Positions 34,984 through 46,221 of a stretch of DNA of 47,786 nt are shown here, one piece after another (within the stretch, counting starts at the first letter, position 1; the number at the start of each line of letters is the position of its first letter). The notes beneath the pieces were generated by a model. It was not told the DNA's origin. It searched no databases and saw nothing but the letters and a program-made list of their open reading frames with translations. The stretch is taken from positions 1 through 47,786 of the forward strand of contig NZ_JAJDNQ010000123.1 of the NCBI RefSeq assembly GCF_022340605.1. The letters run 5' to 3'. The stretch is from Thiohalocapsa sp. (GTDB lineage Bacteria; Pseudomonadota; Gammaproteobacteria; Chromatiales; Chromatiaceae). The translations under genes and the position numbers were made by a program.

Positions 34984-35015
34984 ATCTGGATTTCCGCGAT
35001 AGCGAAAATCCAGAT
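34984..35015 (-). promoter_or_regulatory. Second 3' hairpin abutting the fba stop codon
   Basis: 14-base arms (34984-34997 and 35002-35015) with a single mismatch and a 4-base loop. One arm ends within the aldolase stop codon. It may stabilise the mRNA end ahead of the terminator. Confidence 0.6.
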
Positions 35016-36079
35016 TAGTTGACCTTGGGGTCGAGCTCGCCCTTGGCGTAGCGGTCGGTCATGGCCTCCAGCGACAGGACCTTGATCTTGCTGGCGTTGC
35101 CGGCGGTGCCGAAGGCCTCGTAGCGCGCCTTGCAGATGTCCTTCATGGCCTCCGTGGCAGCGATGAAGTACTTGCGCGGGTCGAAGTTCTTCGGGTTCTG
35201 GGCCAGGTGACGGCGGATGGCGCCGGTGGAGGCCATGCGCAGGTCGGTATCGATGTTGACCTTGCGCACGCCGTTGCGAATGCCCTCGGCGATCTCCTCG
35301 ACCGGGACGCCGTAGGTCTCGCCCATGGCACCACCGAACTCGTCGATGATCTTGAGCCAGTCCTGCGGCACGGAGCTGGAGCCGTGCATCACCAGGTGGG
35401 TGTTGGGGATGCGGGCGTGGATCTCCTTGATGCGCTCGATGGCAAGGATGTCGCCAGTCGGCGGACGGGTGAACTTGTAGGCGCCGTGGGAGGTGCCGAT
35501 GGCGATGGCCAGGGCGTCCACCTGGGTCTTCTTGACGAAGTCGGCGGCCTCCTCGGGGTCGGTCAGGAGCTGGCTGTGGTCCAGGGTGCCCTCGGCACCG
35601 ATGCCATCCTCTTCACCGGCCTGGCCGGTCTCCAGCGAGCCCAGGCAGCCCAGCTCGCCCTCGACGGAGACGCCGCAGGCGTGGGCCATGGCGACGACGG
35701 TCTTGGTGACGTCGACGTTGTACTCGTAGGAGGTCGGGGTCTTGCCGTCCTCGCCCAGGGAGCCGTCCATCATGACGGAGCTGAAGCCGAGTTGGATGGA
35801 GCGCTGGCAGACGGCCGGCGAGGTGCCGTGGTCCTGGTGCATGACCACCGGGATGTGGGGCCACTCCTCGATGGCGGCCAGGATCAGGTGACGCAGGAAG
35901 GGGGCACCGGCGTACTTGCGGGCACCGGCGGACGCCTGCACGATGACCGGCGAGTCGGTCTCGTCGGCGGCCTCCATGATGGCGCGCATCTGCTCCAGGT
36001 TGTTGACGTTGAACGCCGGCACGCCGTACTGATGCTCGGCGGCGTGGTCCAGCAGCTGGCGGAGTGAAATCAAGGCCAT
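35015..36079 (-). CDS. fba: Fructose-bisphosphate aldolase, class II
   Basis: 354 residues, Zn-dependent aldolase that interconverts fructose 1,6-bisphosphate (and sedoheptulose 1,7-bisphosphate in the Calvin cycle) with triose phosphates. Motifs: [15 protein letters not shown] near the start, [11 protein letters not shown] with Zn-binding His, [32 protein letters not shown] with the conserved Glu, [11 protein letters not shown] with the second His and [12 protein letters not shown] with the third. This is the CbbA-like form of class II aldolases. ATG at 36079 with GAGGAG upstream. It follows pyk by 48 bases and ends the cluster. Confidence 0.96.
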   Translation of the reverse strand: MALISLRQLLDHAAEHQYGVPAFNVNNLEQMRAIMEAADETDSPVIVQASAGARKYAGAPFLRHLILAAIEEWPHIPVVMHQDHGTSPAVCQRSIQLGFSSVMMDGSLGEDGKTPTSYEYNVDVTKTVVAMAHACGVSVEGELGCLGSLETGQAGEEDGIGAEGTLDHSQLLTDPEEAADFVKKTQVDALAIAIGTSHGAYKFTRPPTGDILAIERIKEIHARIPNTHLVMHGSSSVPQDWLKIIDEFGGAMGETYGVPVEEIAEGIRNGVRKVNIDTDLRMASTGAIRRHLAQNPKNFDPRKYFIAATEAMKDICKARYEAFGTAGNASKIKVLSLEAMTDRYAKGELDPKVN

Positions 36080-36127
36080 TGGGGCTCTCCTCTGTCGCTA
36101 GAGTGAATTGCTGACGGTTGGGTATTG

Positions 36128-37570
36128 TCAGTCGTCGGCCAGCAGCCGGTGCTCGCCGACGCGCATGATCTTCATGATGTTGGTCTGTCCTTCGACGCCG
36201 CCGCGGTCGCCCTTGGTGATGATGACCAGGTCGCCATCGACGACGGTGCCCTGGCGCAGCAGCTCTTCGATGACCTCACGGTTGACCTCGTGGATGTCCG
36301 TGCTCGCGACATCGAAGTTTATCGGGTAGACGCCCCGGTAAAGGGTCGTTTTTCTGCGGGTATGGACGGAGCGGGTCATCGCGTAGATGGGAATGCCGGT
36401 GTTGAGCCGGGACATCCACTTGACGGTGCTGCCGGACTCGGTCAGCGCGGCCACTGCCTTCACACCCAAGTGGTTGGCCGCGTACATGGCGGACATGGCG
36501 ATGGCCTCGTCCACACGCTTGAAGCGGGTGTTGAGCCGGTGCTTGGAGACGCGGCGATAGTTCTCGGACTCGGCGCAGATGCGGTCCATGGCCGCCACCA
36601 CCTTGGCCGGGTACTTGCCGACGGAGCTCTCCGCCGACAGCATCACCGCGTCGGTGCCGTCCAGCACTGCGTTGGCAACGTCGAAGACCTCAGCGCGGGT
36701 GGGCATCGGGTGGTCGATCATGGACTGCATCATCTGCGTCGCGGTGATGATGACGCAGTCCAGGTCGCGGGCTTCGCTGATCAGGCGCTTTTGCACCGCC
36801 GGCAGCTCGGCGTCGCCGATCTCGACGCCCAAGTCGCCGCGCGCCACCATGATGACGTCGGACGCCTTGATGATGTCGGTGGCGTGTTCCAGCGCCTCGG
36901 CACGCTCGATCTTGGCGACAACGCCGCCCTTGCCGCCGGCCTGCGTGAAGAGCTCGCGGGCGAGGATCACGTCCTCGGCGCTGCGCACGAAGGAGACGGC
37001 GAGATAGTCCGCCTCGACTTCAGCCGCGAACGCGATGTCCGCCTTGTCCTTGTCCGTCAGCGCCGGCGCCGACAGCCCGCCGCCGCGCTTGTTGATGCCC
37101 TTGCTGTTGGAGAGCTTGCCGCCGAGCAGGACCTCGCAGGCGATGCAGCGCCCGCGGATCTCGGTCACCTGAAGCTCGATAGCGCCGTCGTCGAGCAGGA
37201 GCTGATCACCCGCGGCGAGGTCATCGGCGAGGTTCGCATAGGTGCAGCCGACACGGGTCTGGTCGCCCGAGTCCAGCGGGCAGTCCAGATCGATGCAGAA
37301 GCGCTCGCCGGCGGCGAGCTCGATGCTGCCCTGCTGGAAGCGGCCGATGCGGATCTTGGGCCCTTGCAGATCGATGAGCACGCCGAGTGGCGTCTTGGTC
37401 GCCTTCGCGACGGTGCGTACCCGCTCCACCCGCTGGCGCTGGCGGTCGTGGCCATCGTGGCTCATGTTGAGCCGGGCGACGTTGAGGCCAGCGGCCACCA
37501 TGCCCTCCAGCACGCCCGGGGCATCGGTGGCGGGGCCGAGGGTGGCGACGATTTTTGTTCTTCGTGGCAT
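36128..37570 (-). CDS. pyk: Pyruvate kinase
   Basis: 480 residues. Converts phosphoenolpyruvate and ADP to pyruvate and ATP. Visible: RRTKIVATLGPA at the start, LNMSHDGHD, LIDLQGPKIRIG, VSFVRSAEDV, the catalytic Lys segment GVVAKIERAEAL, VMVARGDLGVEI for Mg/K binding, ITATQMMQSMI and the C-terminal regulatory domain with LTESGSTVKWMSR. Placed between pgk and fba as in many autotrophic proteobacteria (cbb-type clusters). The 155-base gap to pgk contains a GC-rich inverted repeat and no ORF. Confidence 0.96.
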   Translation of the reverse strand: MPRRTKIVATLGPATDAPGVLEGMVAAGLNVARLNMSHDGHDRQRQRVERVRTVAKATKTPLGVLIDLQGPKIRIGRFQQGSIELAAGERFCIDLDCPLDSGDQTRVGCTYANLADDLAAGDQLLLDDGAIELQVTEIRGRCIACEVLLGGKLSNSKGINKRGGGLSAPALTDKDKADIAFAAEVEADYLAVSFVRSAEDVILARELFTQAGGKGGVVAKIERAEALEHATDIIKASDVIMVARGDLGVEIGDAELPAVQKRLISEARDLDCVIITATQMMQSMIDHPMPTRAEVFDVANAVLDGTDAVMLSAESSVGKYPAKVVAAMDRICAESENYRRVSKHRLNTRFKRVDEAIAMSAMYAANHLGVKAVAALTESGSTVKWMSRLNTGIPIYAMTRSVHTRRKTTLYRGVYPINFDVASTDIHEVNREVIEELLRQGTVVDGDLVIITKGDRGGVEGQTNIMKIMRVGEHRLLADD

Positions 37571-37725
37571 GGGTTGGTTACTGGTTTTACGCTGCTCGGG
37601 ATTAGGCTTTGGGGCCGTTGGAGGCTCACCGTACGTTGTGCTGAGGTACCAAGCCCGGCGGGCGCTGTATCGTCATCCGCCCGGCGTCGGGCCTCCTAAC
37701 GTCGGCCCGGCCTACCCGCCGGCAC

Positions 37726-38907
37726 TCAGTCCTTGGCGCGGGCTTCCAGCATCGCCACCGCGGGCAGCGTCTTGCCTTCCAGGAACTCCAGGAAGGCGCC
37801 GCCGGCGGTGGAGATGTAGGACACCTTGTCGTAGATGTCGTACTTCTGGATGGCTGCGATGGTGTCGCCGCCACCGGCCAGGGTGAAGGCGTCGGTGTCG
37901 GCAATCGCCATGGACACGGTCTTGGTGCCCTCGCCGAACTGATCGAACTCGAACACGCCAACCGGGCCGTTCCAGACCACGGTGCCAGCTTGCTTGATGA
38001 TCTCGGCCAGCTCATTGGCGCTGTCGGGGCCGATGTCGAAGATCATGTCGTCGTCGCCAACCTCGTCGACCTTCTTCTGCACCGCCGGCTCGTTCTCGTC
38101 GAACTTCTGGCCGACCACGACGTCGGTGGCGATCGGGATGGTGGCGCCACGGGCAGTCATCTTCTCCATCAGGGCCTTGGCGGTGTCGACCAGGTCGTTC
38201 TCGCACAGGGACTTGCCGACGTTGTGGCCGGCGGCCTTGATGAAGGTGTTGGCGATACCGCCGCCGACGACGAGCTGGTCCACCTTCTCGGACAAGGACT
38301 CCAGCACGGTCAGCTTGGTGGAGACCTTGGAGCCGCCGACGATCGCGACCATCGGGCGCTTGGGGTCGGCCAGGGCCTTGTTCAGGGCGTCAAGCTCTTC
38401 GGCCAGCAGCAGGCCGGCGCAGGCCACCGGCGCGAACTTGCCGGCACCATGGGTGGAGGCCTGGGCGCGGTGGGCGGTGCCGAAGGCGTCCATGACGTAA
38501 ACATCGCACAGAGACGCATACTGCTTGGACAACGCCTCGTTGTCCTTCTTCTCGCCCTTGTTGAAGCGCACGTTCTCCAGCAGCACCAGCTCGCCGTCGG
38601 CGACCTCGGGGGCCATCTCCAGGTAATCCTTCACCAGCCGCACCTCGCGGCCCATCTTGGCGCTGAGGTCGGCGGCAACCGGCGCCAGCGAGTTCTCCTC
38701 CGAGTAGACGCCCTCCTCCGGGCGGCCCAGGTGGGACATGACCATCACCTTGGCGCCGGCGTTCAGGCAGTGCTCGAAGGTGGGCATGGACGCCGTGATG
38801 CGGGCATCGGAGGTGACCTTGCCGTCCTTGACCGGAACGTTGAGGTCGGAGCGGATCAGCACGCGCTTGCCGGCGAGGTCGAGGTCGGTGAGCTTGGTGA
38901 AGGACAT
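37726..38907 (-). CDS. pgk: Phosphoglycerate kinase
   Basis: 393 residues from the ATG at 38907 (GAGG about ten bases upstream; a TTG at 38943 is less likely). In the Calvin direction it phosphorylates 3-phosphoglycerate to 1,3-bisphosphoglycerate; in glycolysis it makes ATP. Motifs: [44 protein letters not shown], the [12 protein letters not shown] signature, [15 protein letters not shown] and GGGDTIAAI. Preceded by gap with a 301-base spacer that carries two hairpins and repeats. Confidence 0.97.
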   Translation of the reverse strand: MSFTKLTDLDLAGKRVLIRSDLNVPVKDGKVTSDARITASMPTFEHCLNAGAKVMVMSHLGRPEEGVYSEENSLAPVAADLSAKMGREVRLVKDYLEMAPEVADGELVLLENVRFNKGEKKDNEALSKQYASLCDVYVMDAFGTAHRAQASTHGAGKFAPVACAGLLLAEELDALNKALADPKRPMVAIVGGSKVSTKLTVLESLSEKVDQLVVGGGIANTFIKAAGHNVGKSLCENDLVDTAKALMEKMTARGATIPIATDVVVGQKFDENEPAVQKKVDEVGDDDMIFDIGPDSANELAEIIKQAGTVVWNGPVGVFEFDQFGEGTKTVSMAIADTDAFTLAGGGDTIAAIQKYDIYDKVSYISTAGGAFLEFLEGKTLPAVAMLEARAKD

Positions 38908-38944
38908 GTGTTCTGCCTCATTCAATGGTGTCGTGTTGTACAAG

Positions 38945-38978
38945 CCATCTGGAAAGCGCTGACGCGCTTTCCAGATGG
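38945..38978 (-). promoter_or_regulatory. Strong hairpin in the gap-pgk spacer
   Basis: 15-bp perfect arms CCATCTGGAAAGCGC and its complement (38945-38959, 38964-38978) with a 4-base loop, 37 bases before the pgk start. A second small hairpin on CGGCTA/TAGCCG follows at about 38980-39000. It may set relative gap and pgk expression or protect a processed mRNA end. Confidence 0.55.
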
Positions 38979-39000
38979 CTCGGCTACCGGGTAGCCGAAA

Positions 39001-39034
39001 ACGGCGAATGCGCTTCGCGTATCCGCCCTACGCC
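39001..39034. repeat. Palindromic repeat family 2, copy A
   Basis: GGCGAATGCGCTTCGCGTAT followed by CCGCCCTACGCC. Its complement starts GTAGGGCGGATACGCGAAGC, nearly the same as the copy at 45020-45050. It is a common REP-like intergenic sequence type in gammaproteobacteria. Confidence 0.65.
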
Positions 39035-39082
39035 AGTCCCTTACTCGGTAGGTCGTAAACGAACCGTCCGGGACAACCCGCC

Positions 39083-39166
39083 GTCGTTATCGTGGTCGTG
39101 GTCGTGGTCGTGGTCGTAATCGATCACCGATACGACTACGACCACGATTACGACCACGACAACGAC
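39083..39166. repeat. Hexanucleotide hairpin repeat, locus 2
   Basis: The left arm of RTCGTN units (39083-39122) and right arm of ACGACN units (39128-39166) are separated by ATCAC. The arms match along about 40 positions with four substitutions and a one-base gap. Located between gap and pgk, 40 bases past the gap stop codon. Confidence 0.8.
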
Positions 39167-39208
39167 TGGCTTCGACAAATCTGCCGTGCTGAACTAGCAG
39201 CTAGCCGA

Positions 39209-40309
<1,101 letters not shown>

Positions 40310-40343
40310 CTAGCCCCTAGCCCCCAGTCCCTAGCCCCTCATT

Positions 40344-42356
40344 TCAGAGGAGGCTGTTGACGGCCTCGGCGACGGCCTCGGCGGTAACGCCGAATTCCTT
40401 GTAGACCTCCGGCGCCGGCGCGGACTCGCCGAAGGTATCCACGCCGATGATCTTGCCGTGCATGCCGACGTACTTGGGCCACAAGTTGGAGACGCCGGCT
40501 TCCACGGCGACACGCACCGGCACGCTCTCCGGTAGCACCATGGCCTTGTAGGCGGCGTCCTGGGCGTCGAAGACGTCCATGCTGGGCATGGAGACGACGC
40601 GCACCTTGCGGCCCTGCGCGGCGAGCTGATCGGCGGCCTGCACGGCCAGCTCCACCTCGGTGCCGGTGCCGATGATGATGGCCTCGGGCAGCCCGTCGCA
40701 GTCCTTGAGCACGTAGGCGCCGCGCTCGATGGCGCGGATCTGGTCCTCGCTACGCGGCATGTGCGGTGCGCCCTGACGGGAGAAGATCAGCGCGGTGGGG
40801 CCGCCCTTGCGCTCGATGGCGAGCTTCCAGGCGACGGCGCTCTCCACCGCGTCGCAGGGGCGCCAGGTGGACATGCGCGGGGTCAGACGCAGGATCGACA
40901 CCTGCTCCACCGGCTGGTGGGTGGGGCCGTCCTCGCCGAGGCCGATGGAGTCGTGGGTGTAGACGAAGATCGGGTTGATCTTCATCAGCGCGGCCATGCG
41001 CACCGCGTTGCGGGCGTATTCCATGAACATCAGGAAGGTCGCGCCGTAGGGCTTGAAGCCGCCATGCAGCGTGATGCCGTTCATGATGGCGGACATGCCG
41101 AATTCGCGCACGCCGTAGTAGAGGTAGTTGCCGGAGGCGTCCTTCGGGCCGATGCCCTTGCAGCCCGACCAGAGCGTCAGGTTGGAGCCGGCGAGGTCCG
41201 CGGAGCCGCCGAGCAGCTCGGGCAGCATCGGGCCGAAACCGTTCAGGGCGTTCTGCGACGCCTTGCGGGTGGCGATCTTCTCGGCCTTCTCGTCGACGGC
41301 CTTGATGAACTCCCAGGCCTTGGCGTCGAAGTCCTGCGGCAGCTCACCGGCCATGCGGCGCATGAATTCGGCGGCCTCGGCCGGGTACTCGGCCTTGTAG
41401 GCGGCGAACCTGTCGTTCCAGGACTGCTCGGCGGCCGCACCGCGCTCTTTCGCGTCCCAGGCCTGATAGATCTCGGCCGGCACCTCGAACGGCGGGTGGG
41501 TCCAGCCCAGCGCCTCACGGGTCAGCGTGATCTCATCGTCGCCCAGCGGCGCGCCGTGGCACTCCTCCTTGCCCTGCTTGTTTGGCGAGCCGTAGCCGAT
41601 GATGGTCTGGCAGCAGATGAGCGACGGCTTGTCGGTGACGGCGCGGGCCTCCTCGATGGCGGCCTTGATGGCCTCCGGATCATGGCCGTCCACCTTCGGG
41701 ATGACATGCCAGTGGTAGGCCTCGAAGCGCTTCGGCGTGTCGTCCAGGAACCAGGCCGGGGTCTCGCCGTGGCCGCGCACTTCGCCATCGATGGAGATGT
41801 TGTTGTCATCGTAGAAGGCGATCAGCTTGCCCAGACCCAGCGCACCGGCCAGCGAGCAAGCCTCGTGGGAGATGCCTTCCATCATGCAGCCGTCGCCGAG
41901 GAAGACATAGGTGTGGTGATCGACGATCTCGTGCCCCGGCTTGTTGAACTGCGCGGCGAGCGCCTTCTCCGCCAGAGCCATGCCGACGCCGTTGGTGATG
42001 CCCTGGCCGAGCGGGCCGGTGGTGGTCTCGACGCCCGGCGCGTAGCCGTATTCGGGGTGGCCCGGGGTCTTGGAGTGGAGCTGGCGGAACTGCTTGAGGT
42101 CGTCGATGCTGAGATCGTAGCCGGTCAGATGCAGCAGGGAGTAGATCAGCATCGAGCCGTGACCGTTGGAGAGCACGAAGCGGTCGCGGTCGGCCCAGTG
42201 CGGATTCGCCGGGTTGTGCTGCATGAAGTCGTTCCAGAGCACCTCGGCGATGTCGGCCATGCCCATGGGCGCGCCCGGATGCCCGGACTTGGCCTTCTGC
42301 ACGGCGTCCATGCTGAGCGCGCGGATCGCGTTCGCGAGTTCTTTGCGTGAGGACAT
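40344..42356 (-). CDS. tkt: Transketolase
   Basis: 670 residues from the ATG at 42356, with GAGGAGA upstream; the longer frame to 42470 has no family sequence. A thiamine pyrophosphate enzyme that moves two-carbon units among sugar phosphates, needed for Calvin-cycle regeneration and the pentose phosphate pathway. Motifs: [19 protein letters not shown] (catalytic His), [14 protein letters not shown], the TPP motif [13 protein letters not shown] with [24 protein letters not shown] and [18 protein letters not shown]. It leads the tkt-gap-pgk-pyk-fba block. Confidence 0.97.
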   Translation of the reverse strand: MSSRKELANAIRALSMDAVQKAKSGHPGAPMGMADIAEVLWNDFMQHNPANPHWADRDRFVLSNGHGSMLIYSLLHLTGYDLSIDDLKQFRQLHSKTPGHPEYGYAPGVETTTGPLGQGITNGVGMALAEKALAAQFNKPGHEIVDHHTYVFLGDGCMMEGISHEACSLAGALGLGKLIAFYDDNNISIDGEVRGHGETPAWFLDDTPKRFEAYHWHVIPKVDGHDPEAIKAAIEEARAVTDKPSLICCQTIIGYGSPNKQGKEECHGAPLGDDEITLTREALGWTHPPFEVPAEIYQAWDAKERGAAAEQSWNDRFAAYKAEYPAEAAEFMRRMAGELPQDFDAKAWEFIKAVDEKAEKIATRKASQNALNGFGPMLPELLGGSADLAGSNLTLWSGCKGIGPKDASGNYLYYGVREFGMSAIMNGITLHGGFKPYGATFLMFMEYARNAVRMAALMKINPIFVYTHDSIGLGEDGPTHQPVEQVSILRLTPRMSTWRPCDAVESAVAWKLAIERKGGPTALIFSRQGAPHMPRSEDQIRAIERGAYVLKDCDGLPEAIIIGTGTEVELAVQAADQLAAQGRKVRVVSMPSMDVFDAQDAAYKAMVLPESVPVRVAVEAGVSNLWPKYVGMHGKIIGVDTFGESAPAPEVYKEFGVTAEAVAEAVNSLL

Positions 42357-42935
42357 AAGGATCTCTCCTCGGTCAGGTTGTCGGTTCTTGAGTGGCGAAT
42401 GCTCTTGGATCACCCGCGCAGGCTGTCCGTCGGGCCGACGGCCCGCGGGCGATTTCGTGGTGATGGGCAACAGACCTCGCGGCAGAGCTGCAACCGCGTC
42501 CGAGCCGTGGCTGAGGCACCCGCCTACGGCCGAACACGAGTGATTCGGACGATTGCGGCCCGTCGCAGGCGCCTGGATCGGCGCGTCGTGACGAAGGCAA
42601 TGGGCCGCGTATTCTTACGCAAAATGCGCGGTTTAGCCAGATCGTGACCAGTTCGGGGCGCCGCCCGCGACGCCGCGTCGTTCATAACTTACTAATATTA
42701 AGTATTTCGGTAAGCTTTGGGCAAGCGCAACCGACCGGCGCGACCAAACCGGGCTCCGGCGCGCCCGGTCGCGGGCACCACTCAGCGCCCGTGAAGCAAA
42801 CCGCCACAGGTCTGGTGCGGGAGCGAAGCCCGACGCCGCGCTCGCCATAACCGCCTGATTGTCGGGCGTCCTTTGCCGGCGCAACGGACGACAGCCGGGT
42901 GACGCGAAGCCGCGATCGGTGTTCTTGACATCGGC
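42357..42935. other. Leader region upstream of tkt
   Basis: 579 bases without a convincing ORF. GC-rich apart from 42681-42720, which carries the promoter candidate at 42696-42724. The tkt ribosome site is at 42362-42368 on the minus strand. Confidence 0.4.
42696..42724 (-). promoter_or_regulatory. Sigma70-type promoter candidate for the tkt cluster
   Basis: On the minus strand TTGCCC (42724-42719) and TTAATA (42701-42696) are separated by exactly 17 bases in the only AT-rich part of the region. The leader to tkt would be about 330 bases. CbbR-type sites could not be identified with confidence. Confidence 0.4.
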
Positions 42936-43493
42936 TCAGCCTTGCCGCCACTTGATGGAGCAACCGACGCTCGGGATCTGCTCTGCCGGGCCATGCCCGG
43001 TCTCGGCCACCTGCTGCATGCCTAAGAACAGATCGCGGCGCACGTCCGCCGGCGCGGTCTCTTTGCGGCTCTCGTCCAACCGACCGCGGTACTGGAGGCC
43101 GAGGCTCGCGTCATAACCGAAGAAGTCCGGCGTGCAGATGGCGCCAAAGGCCTTGGCGACCGCCTGGCTCTCGTCGAACAGGTAGGGGAACGGGAAGTCG
43201 TACTCGGCGGCCACCCGCTGCATGTTCTCGAAGGAGTCCTCCGGGTAGTCGGCCGGGTCGTTGGACATGATGGCCACCGAGCCGATGCCGAGCCCGGCGA
43301 GCTCGCGCGCGTCGCGAATGATGCGCTCGCGCACTGCCTTCACGTACGGGCAGTGGTTGCAGATGAACATTACCAGGAGCCCGTTCGGCCCCTTGCACAT
43401 GTCGCGGGTCCAGGTCTTGCCGTCCACGCCGGGCAGGGAGAAGTCCGGGGCAGGCTGACCGAAGTCGCACACGGGGGTTTCGAGAGACACCAT
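42936..43493 (-). CDS. Thioredoxin-fold protein (redoxin/AhpC-TSA type)
   Basis: 185 residues from the ATG at 43493, which has GGAGG six bases upstream. Domain pattern: FGQPAPDFSLPGVDGKTWTR, then the active-site strand LLVMFICNHCPYVKAVRERI with CNHC in the CxxC position, GIGSVAIMSNDPADYPEDSF, FPYLFDESQAVAKAFGAICT and a Pro-rich cis-Pro region near CTPDFFGYDASLGLQYRGRL. This belongs to the redoxin-like family marked by CNHCPYV. It is cytoplasmic since no signal peptide is present. The exact thiol reaction is unknown. Divergent from metK. Confidence 0.88.
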   Translation of the reverse strand: MVSLETPVCDFGQPAPDFSLPGVDGKTWTRDMCKGPNGLLVMFICNHCPYVKAVRERIIRDARELAGLGIGSVAIMSNDPADYPEDSFENMQRVAAEYDFPFPYLFDESQAVAKAFGAICTPDFFGYDASLGLQYRGRLDESRKETAPADVRRDLFLGMQQVAETGHGPAEQIPSVGCSIKWRQG

Positions 43494-43714
43494 CGCCGCC
43501 TCCTGGTAAGCGTTGGGGGGAATGCTGATTCCGCTGAAAAACAGTCGGGTATGGTAACCCAACGCGCGGGGCGGCGCCGCGCCCGGACACCTGTTCAATC
43601 GCGGTCCGGCTCGGTTACCATGGTGAACTTCCAATCGCCGCAGTCCCACGCGGTGCCGTCATCCCATCCCACCCGAGCCACCAAGAGCGCCCAAGCGGCG
43701 CCCCAACGAGTGCT

Positions 43715-44884
43715 ATGCCAAACGAAATCCTCTTCACGTCCGAATCCGTCTCCGAAGGCCATCCCGACAAGGTCGCCGATCAGATCTCCGATGCCGTGCT
43801 CGACGACATCCTGGCCAACGACCCGAATCCGGCGCACGCCCGCGTTGCTTGCGAGACCCTGATCAAGACCGGCGCCGTGGTCGTCGCCGGCGAGATCACC
43901 ACCGACCACTGGGTGGACTTCGATACCCTGGTGCGCGGTGTCGTCAACGACATCGGCTACACCAGCTCGGACGTGGGCTTCGACGGCAGCACCTGCGCGG
44001 TGATGTCGCTGATCGGCAAGCAGTCCGCCGACATCGCCCAAGGCGTGGACCGCAAGAGCCCCGAGGAGCAGGGCGCCGGTGACCAGGGCCTGATGTTCGG
44101 CTACGCCACCAACGAGACGGACGTGCTGATGCCCGCCCCGATCACGTTCGCGCACCGCCTGGTGGAGCGCCAGTCCGAGATGCGCAAGAGCCACGTGCTG
44201 CCCTGGCTGCGCCCGGACGCCAAGAGCCAGGTGACCATGCGCTACCGCGACGGCCAGGTGGTGGCCGTGGACGCGCTGGTGCTGTCCACCCAGCACGACC
44301 CGGACGTGGACTATAAGCACCTCTACGAGGCGGTGATGGAGAACATCATCCTGCCCGTCATCCCCAAGGAGTGGATCCACAGCGACACCAAGATCCACAT
44401 CAACCCCACCGGCAGCTTCGTCATCGGCGGCCCCGTCGGCGACTGCGGCCTCACCGGGCGCAAGATCATCGTCGACACCTACGGCGGCATGGCCCGCCAC
44501 GGCGGCGGCGCCTTCTCCGGCAAGGACCCATCCAAGGTGGACCGCTCCGCCGCCTACGCCGGCCGCTACGTCGCCAAGAACATCGTCGCTGCCGGCCTGG
44601 CGGACCGCTGCGAGATCCAGGTGTCCTATGCCATCGGCGTGGCCGAGCCGACGTCGATCAGCGTCGAGACCTTCGGCACGGCCAAGATCGACGAGTCCCG
44701 CATCGCGCTCCTGGTGCGCGAGTTCTTCGATCTGCGCCCCTACGGCCTGATCCAGATGCTGGACCTGGTCAAGCCCATCTTCCGCAAGACCGCCGCCTAC
44801 GGCCACTTCGGCCGCGAGATCCCGGAATTCACCTGGGAGCGCACCGACAAGGCCGAGGCACTGCGGGACGCGGCCGGGCTCTGA
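43715..44884 (+). CDS. metK: S-adenosylmethionine synthetase
   Basis: 389 residues. Makes S-adenosylmethionine from methionine and ATP. Motifs: [20 protein letters not shown] at the start (ATP and methionine contacts), [76 protein letters not shown] and [16 protein letters not shown] near the end. The ATG at 43715 has no strong Shine-Dalgarno sequence. No SAM or SAH riboswitch was recognised in the 220 bases upstream. No ahcY is adjacent. Confidence 0.97.
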   Translation: MPNEILFTSESVSEGHPDKVADQISDAVLDDILANDPNPAHARVACETLIKTGAVVVAGEITTDHWVDFDTLVRGVVNDIGYTSSDVGFDGSTCAVMSLIGKQSADIAQGVDRKSPEEQGAGDQGLMFGYATNETDVLMPAPITFAHRLVERQSEMRKSHVLPWLRPDAKSQVTMRYRDGQVVAVDALVLSTQHDPDVDYKHLYEAVMENIILPVIPKEWIHSDTKIHINPTGSFVIGGPVGDCGLTGRKIIVDTYGGMARHGGGAFSGKDPSKVDRSAAYAGRYVAKNIVAAGLADRCEIQVSYAIGVAEPTSISVETFGTAKIDESRIALLVREFFDLRPYGLIQMLDLVKPIFRKTAAYGHFGREIPEFTWERTDKAEALRDAAGL

Positions 44885-45019
44885 GGCGCGTGCGCGGCTT
44901 TGCGGCGCGTGTTGGGCTCAGGGCTCACGAGAAGCCGCGAAGCCGCGAAGGAAGACGCGAAGCGGCGCCGTCGGGGCCTCAAGCCCCCACGTGCTGCGCA
45001 GACCGGGAAGTTATCCGGT

Positions 45020-45050
45020 GTAGGGCGGACAAGCGCAGCGCATCCGCCGT
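45020..45050. repeat. Palindromic repeat family 2, copy B
   Basis: GTAGGGCGGACAAGCGCAGC followed by GCATCCGCCGT. Same family as 39001-39034, with the CGCAGCGCAT/CGCGAAGCGCAT centre varied. Confidence 0.65.
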
Positions 45051-45092
45051 CTGCGAGCACGTAAGCCACTGATCTTGCTGCCGCCTGGCTCC

Positions 45093-45211
45093 CACGCTCC
45101 AGCGTAGCACGGGCAGACGCTCCAGCGTCGCGTCGCGGGTCCGGGGATGTCCGCCTCCCTGCATCCGGGCTCCAACGTCCACGCACTCGTGCCGAGCCTC
45201 TGCCTCGGCAC
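45093..45211. repeat. Series of small perfect hairpins
   Basis: ACGCT-CC-AGCGT (45093-45104), GACGCT-CC-AGCGTC (45116-45129) and GTGCCGAG/CTCGGCAC (45189-45196 and 45204-45211). Their shared spacing and style suggest one composite intergenic repeat. Confidence 0.55.
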
Positions 45212-45441
45212 CAGACGGAATCCGCTGGGCCACACCGGTCTCGACGATGCAGCCATTGCCGCGATCACCGGCCTGCTTGCTGCCGAGATCGCCGCGCTCC
45301 GTCGGCGACGTGCCAGCCGATCAAGAGGGCTTTGGTCGTTGTTGTCTCTGGGATACCGTCGCCCCGTCGCGGGTGCGCCGAGCTTTCCTTGCGCTAGGCT
45401 GTCGGTACTGTTTTGGGTACCCTCGGCTTCGGTGGCAGACG

Positions 45442-45731
45442 ATGAAGACGATACCCGCGCAAGAGATCAAGCGCCGCGGCATCTCCGCGGTGGATGAGCT
45501 GCTGCGAGATGGACCGGTTGAGGTGATCAAGCAAAACCGGCCCCGCTATGTCGTGATGAGCGTCGACGATTACCGGCGCCTGGCCCGCGGCCAGCCCGAA
45601 TCCGCGGCAGGCCCAGCGCCTGGGACTGGCTCGACAAGCCCGCCGCGGGCCGCGCCCATCCGGCGCGATCCAAGGCGGACATCGACGCCGCGCTGGCGCG
45701 CGAGCGCGACGCCTGGGACGGCGACGGGTGA
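45442..45731 (+). pseudogene. Phd/YefM-type antitoxin, frameshifted
   Basis: The first 50 codons (MKTIPAQEIKRRGISAVDEL, LRDGPVEVIKQNRPRYVVMS, VDDYRRLAR) are a typical Phd/YefM DNA-binding domain. After GQPES the frame runs into Ala/Pro-rich noise. The expected toxin-neutralising tail is in another frame: SAWDWLDKPAAG, HPARSKADIDAALARERDAW and a TGA at 45729-45731 that overlaps the toxin GTG. One indel between about 45600 and 45625 would restore a 96-residue protein. A sequencing error is the alternative explanation. Confidence 0.7.
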
Positions 45732-46192
45732 TCCTGTTCCTGGATGCCTGCGCGGTCATCTACCTGATCGAGTCGGAGGCCGCCTTCCACGCCCGCGTGG
45801 CGGCAACCGCCCGCGTGGCGGCAACCCTGCGCGAGCTGCGCGAGCGCTTCCCCGACGCGCGCCTAGCCGTCTCGCGGTTGAGCCTGCTCGGATGCCTGGT
45901 CAAGCCGATTCGCGACGGCGCCACCGAGCTGATCGCCGAGTACCGCGCCTTCTTCGCTGCCGGTGACCTGCTCGTCATCGAGCTGGACGCAGGGGTCGTG
46001 GAACAGGCCCTGACGCTTCACGCCCGCGACGGGCTGCGCACACCGGATGCGCTGCAGGCCGCCAGCGCCTTGACACTGCCGGCGGATGGGCATCGGTTCC
46101 TCACTAACGACCGGCGTTTTGGGCGGGTTACGGCACTCGCGGTCGTCGACCTCGGGGACGCGGGTCCACCTGAGGCTGGAGCAGGCGCCTGA
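45728..46192 (+). CDS. PIN-domain (VapC-like) toxin, probably inactive
   Basis: 154 residues, GTG start overlapping the antitoxin stop. PIN signatures: LDACAVIYLIE with Asp6 and Glu15, RTPDALQAAS with Asp107, and LTNDRRF with Asp128. PIN toxins are Mg-dependent ribonucleases that need a cluster of acidic residues. At Gly55 (LSLLGCLVKP) relatives normally have Glu (LECRVKP), a change explained by one base. In addition, residues 22-27 (ARVAAT) are repeated at 28-33 through an 18-bp tandem duplication. With a broken antitoxin upstream, loss of toxicity is expected. Confidence 0.8.
   Translation: MILFLDACAVIYLIESEAAFHARVAATARVAATLRELRERFPDARLAVSRLSLLGCLVKPIRDGATELIAEYRAFFAAGDLLVIELDAGVVEQALTLHARDGLRTPDALQAASALTLPADGHRFLTNDRRFGRVTALAVVDLGDAGPPEAGAGA
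45791..45826. repeat. 18-bp tandem duplication inside the PIN gene
   Basis: GCCCGCGTGGCGGCAACC occurs twice head to tail (45791-45808 and 45809-45826) and keeps the frame, adding six residues. Confidence 0.95.
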
Positions 46193-46221
46193 CGCCGCGG
46201 CGGCGCGTCACAGCCGGATGG

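Larger units (their letters stand above)
44885..45441. other. Repeat-rich intergenic stretch
   Basis: No gene is supported. In order it holds a GAAGCCGCGAAGCC-type tandem (44930-44960), the family 2 repeat at 45020-45050 and the hairpin series at 45093-45211. Short ORFs across it are translations of these repeats. Confidence 0.5.

Noticed and set aside
40761-42350. A 529-codon plus-strand ORF antisense to transketolase
   Set aside because: No motif and typical shadow composition; the minus strand is clearly transketolase.
43494-43714. SAM or SAH riboswitch upstream of metK
   Set aside because: No matching core sequences or pseudoknot pattern could be seen.
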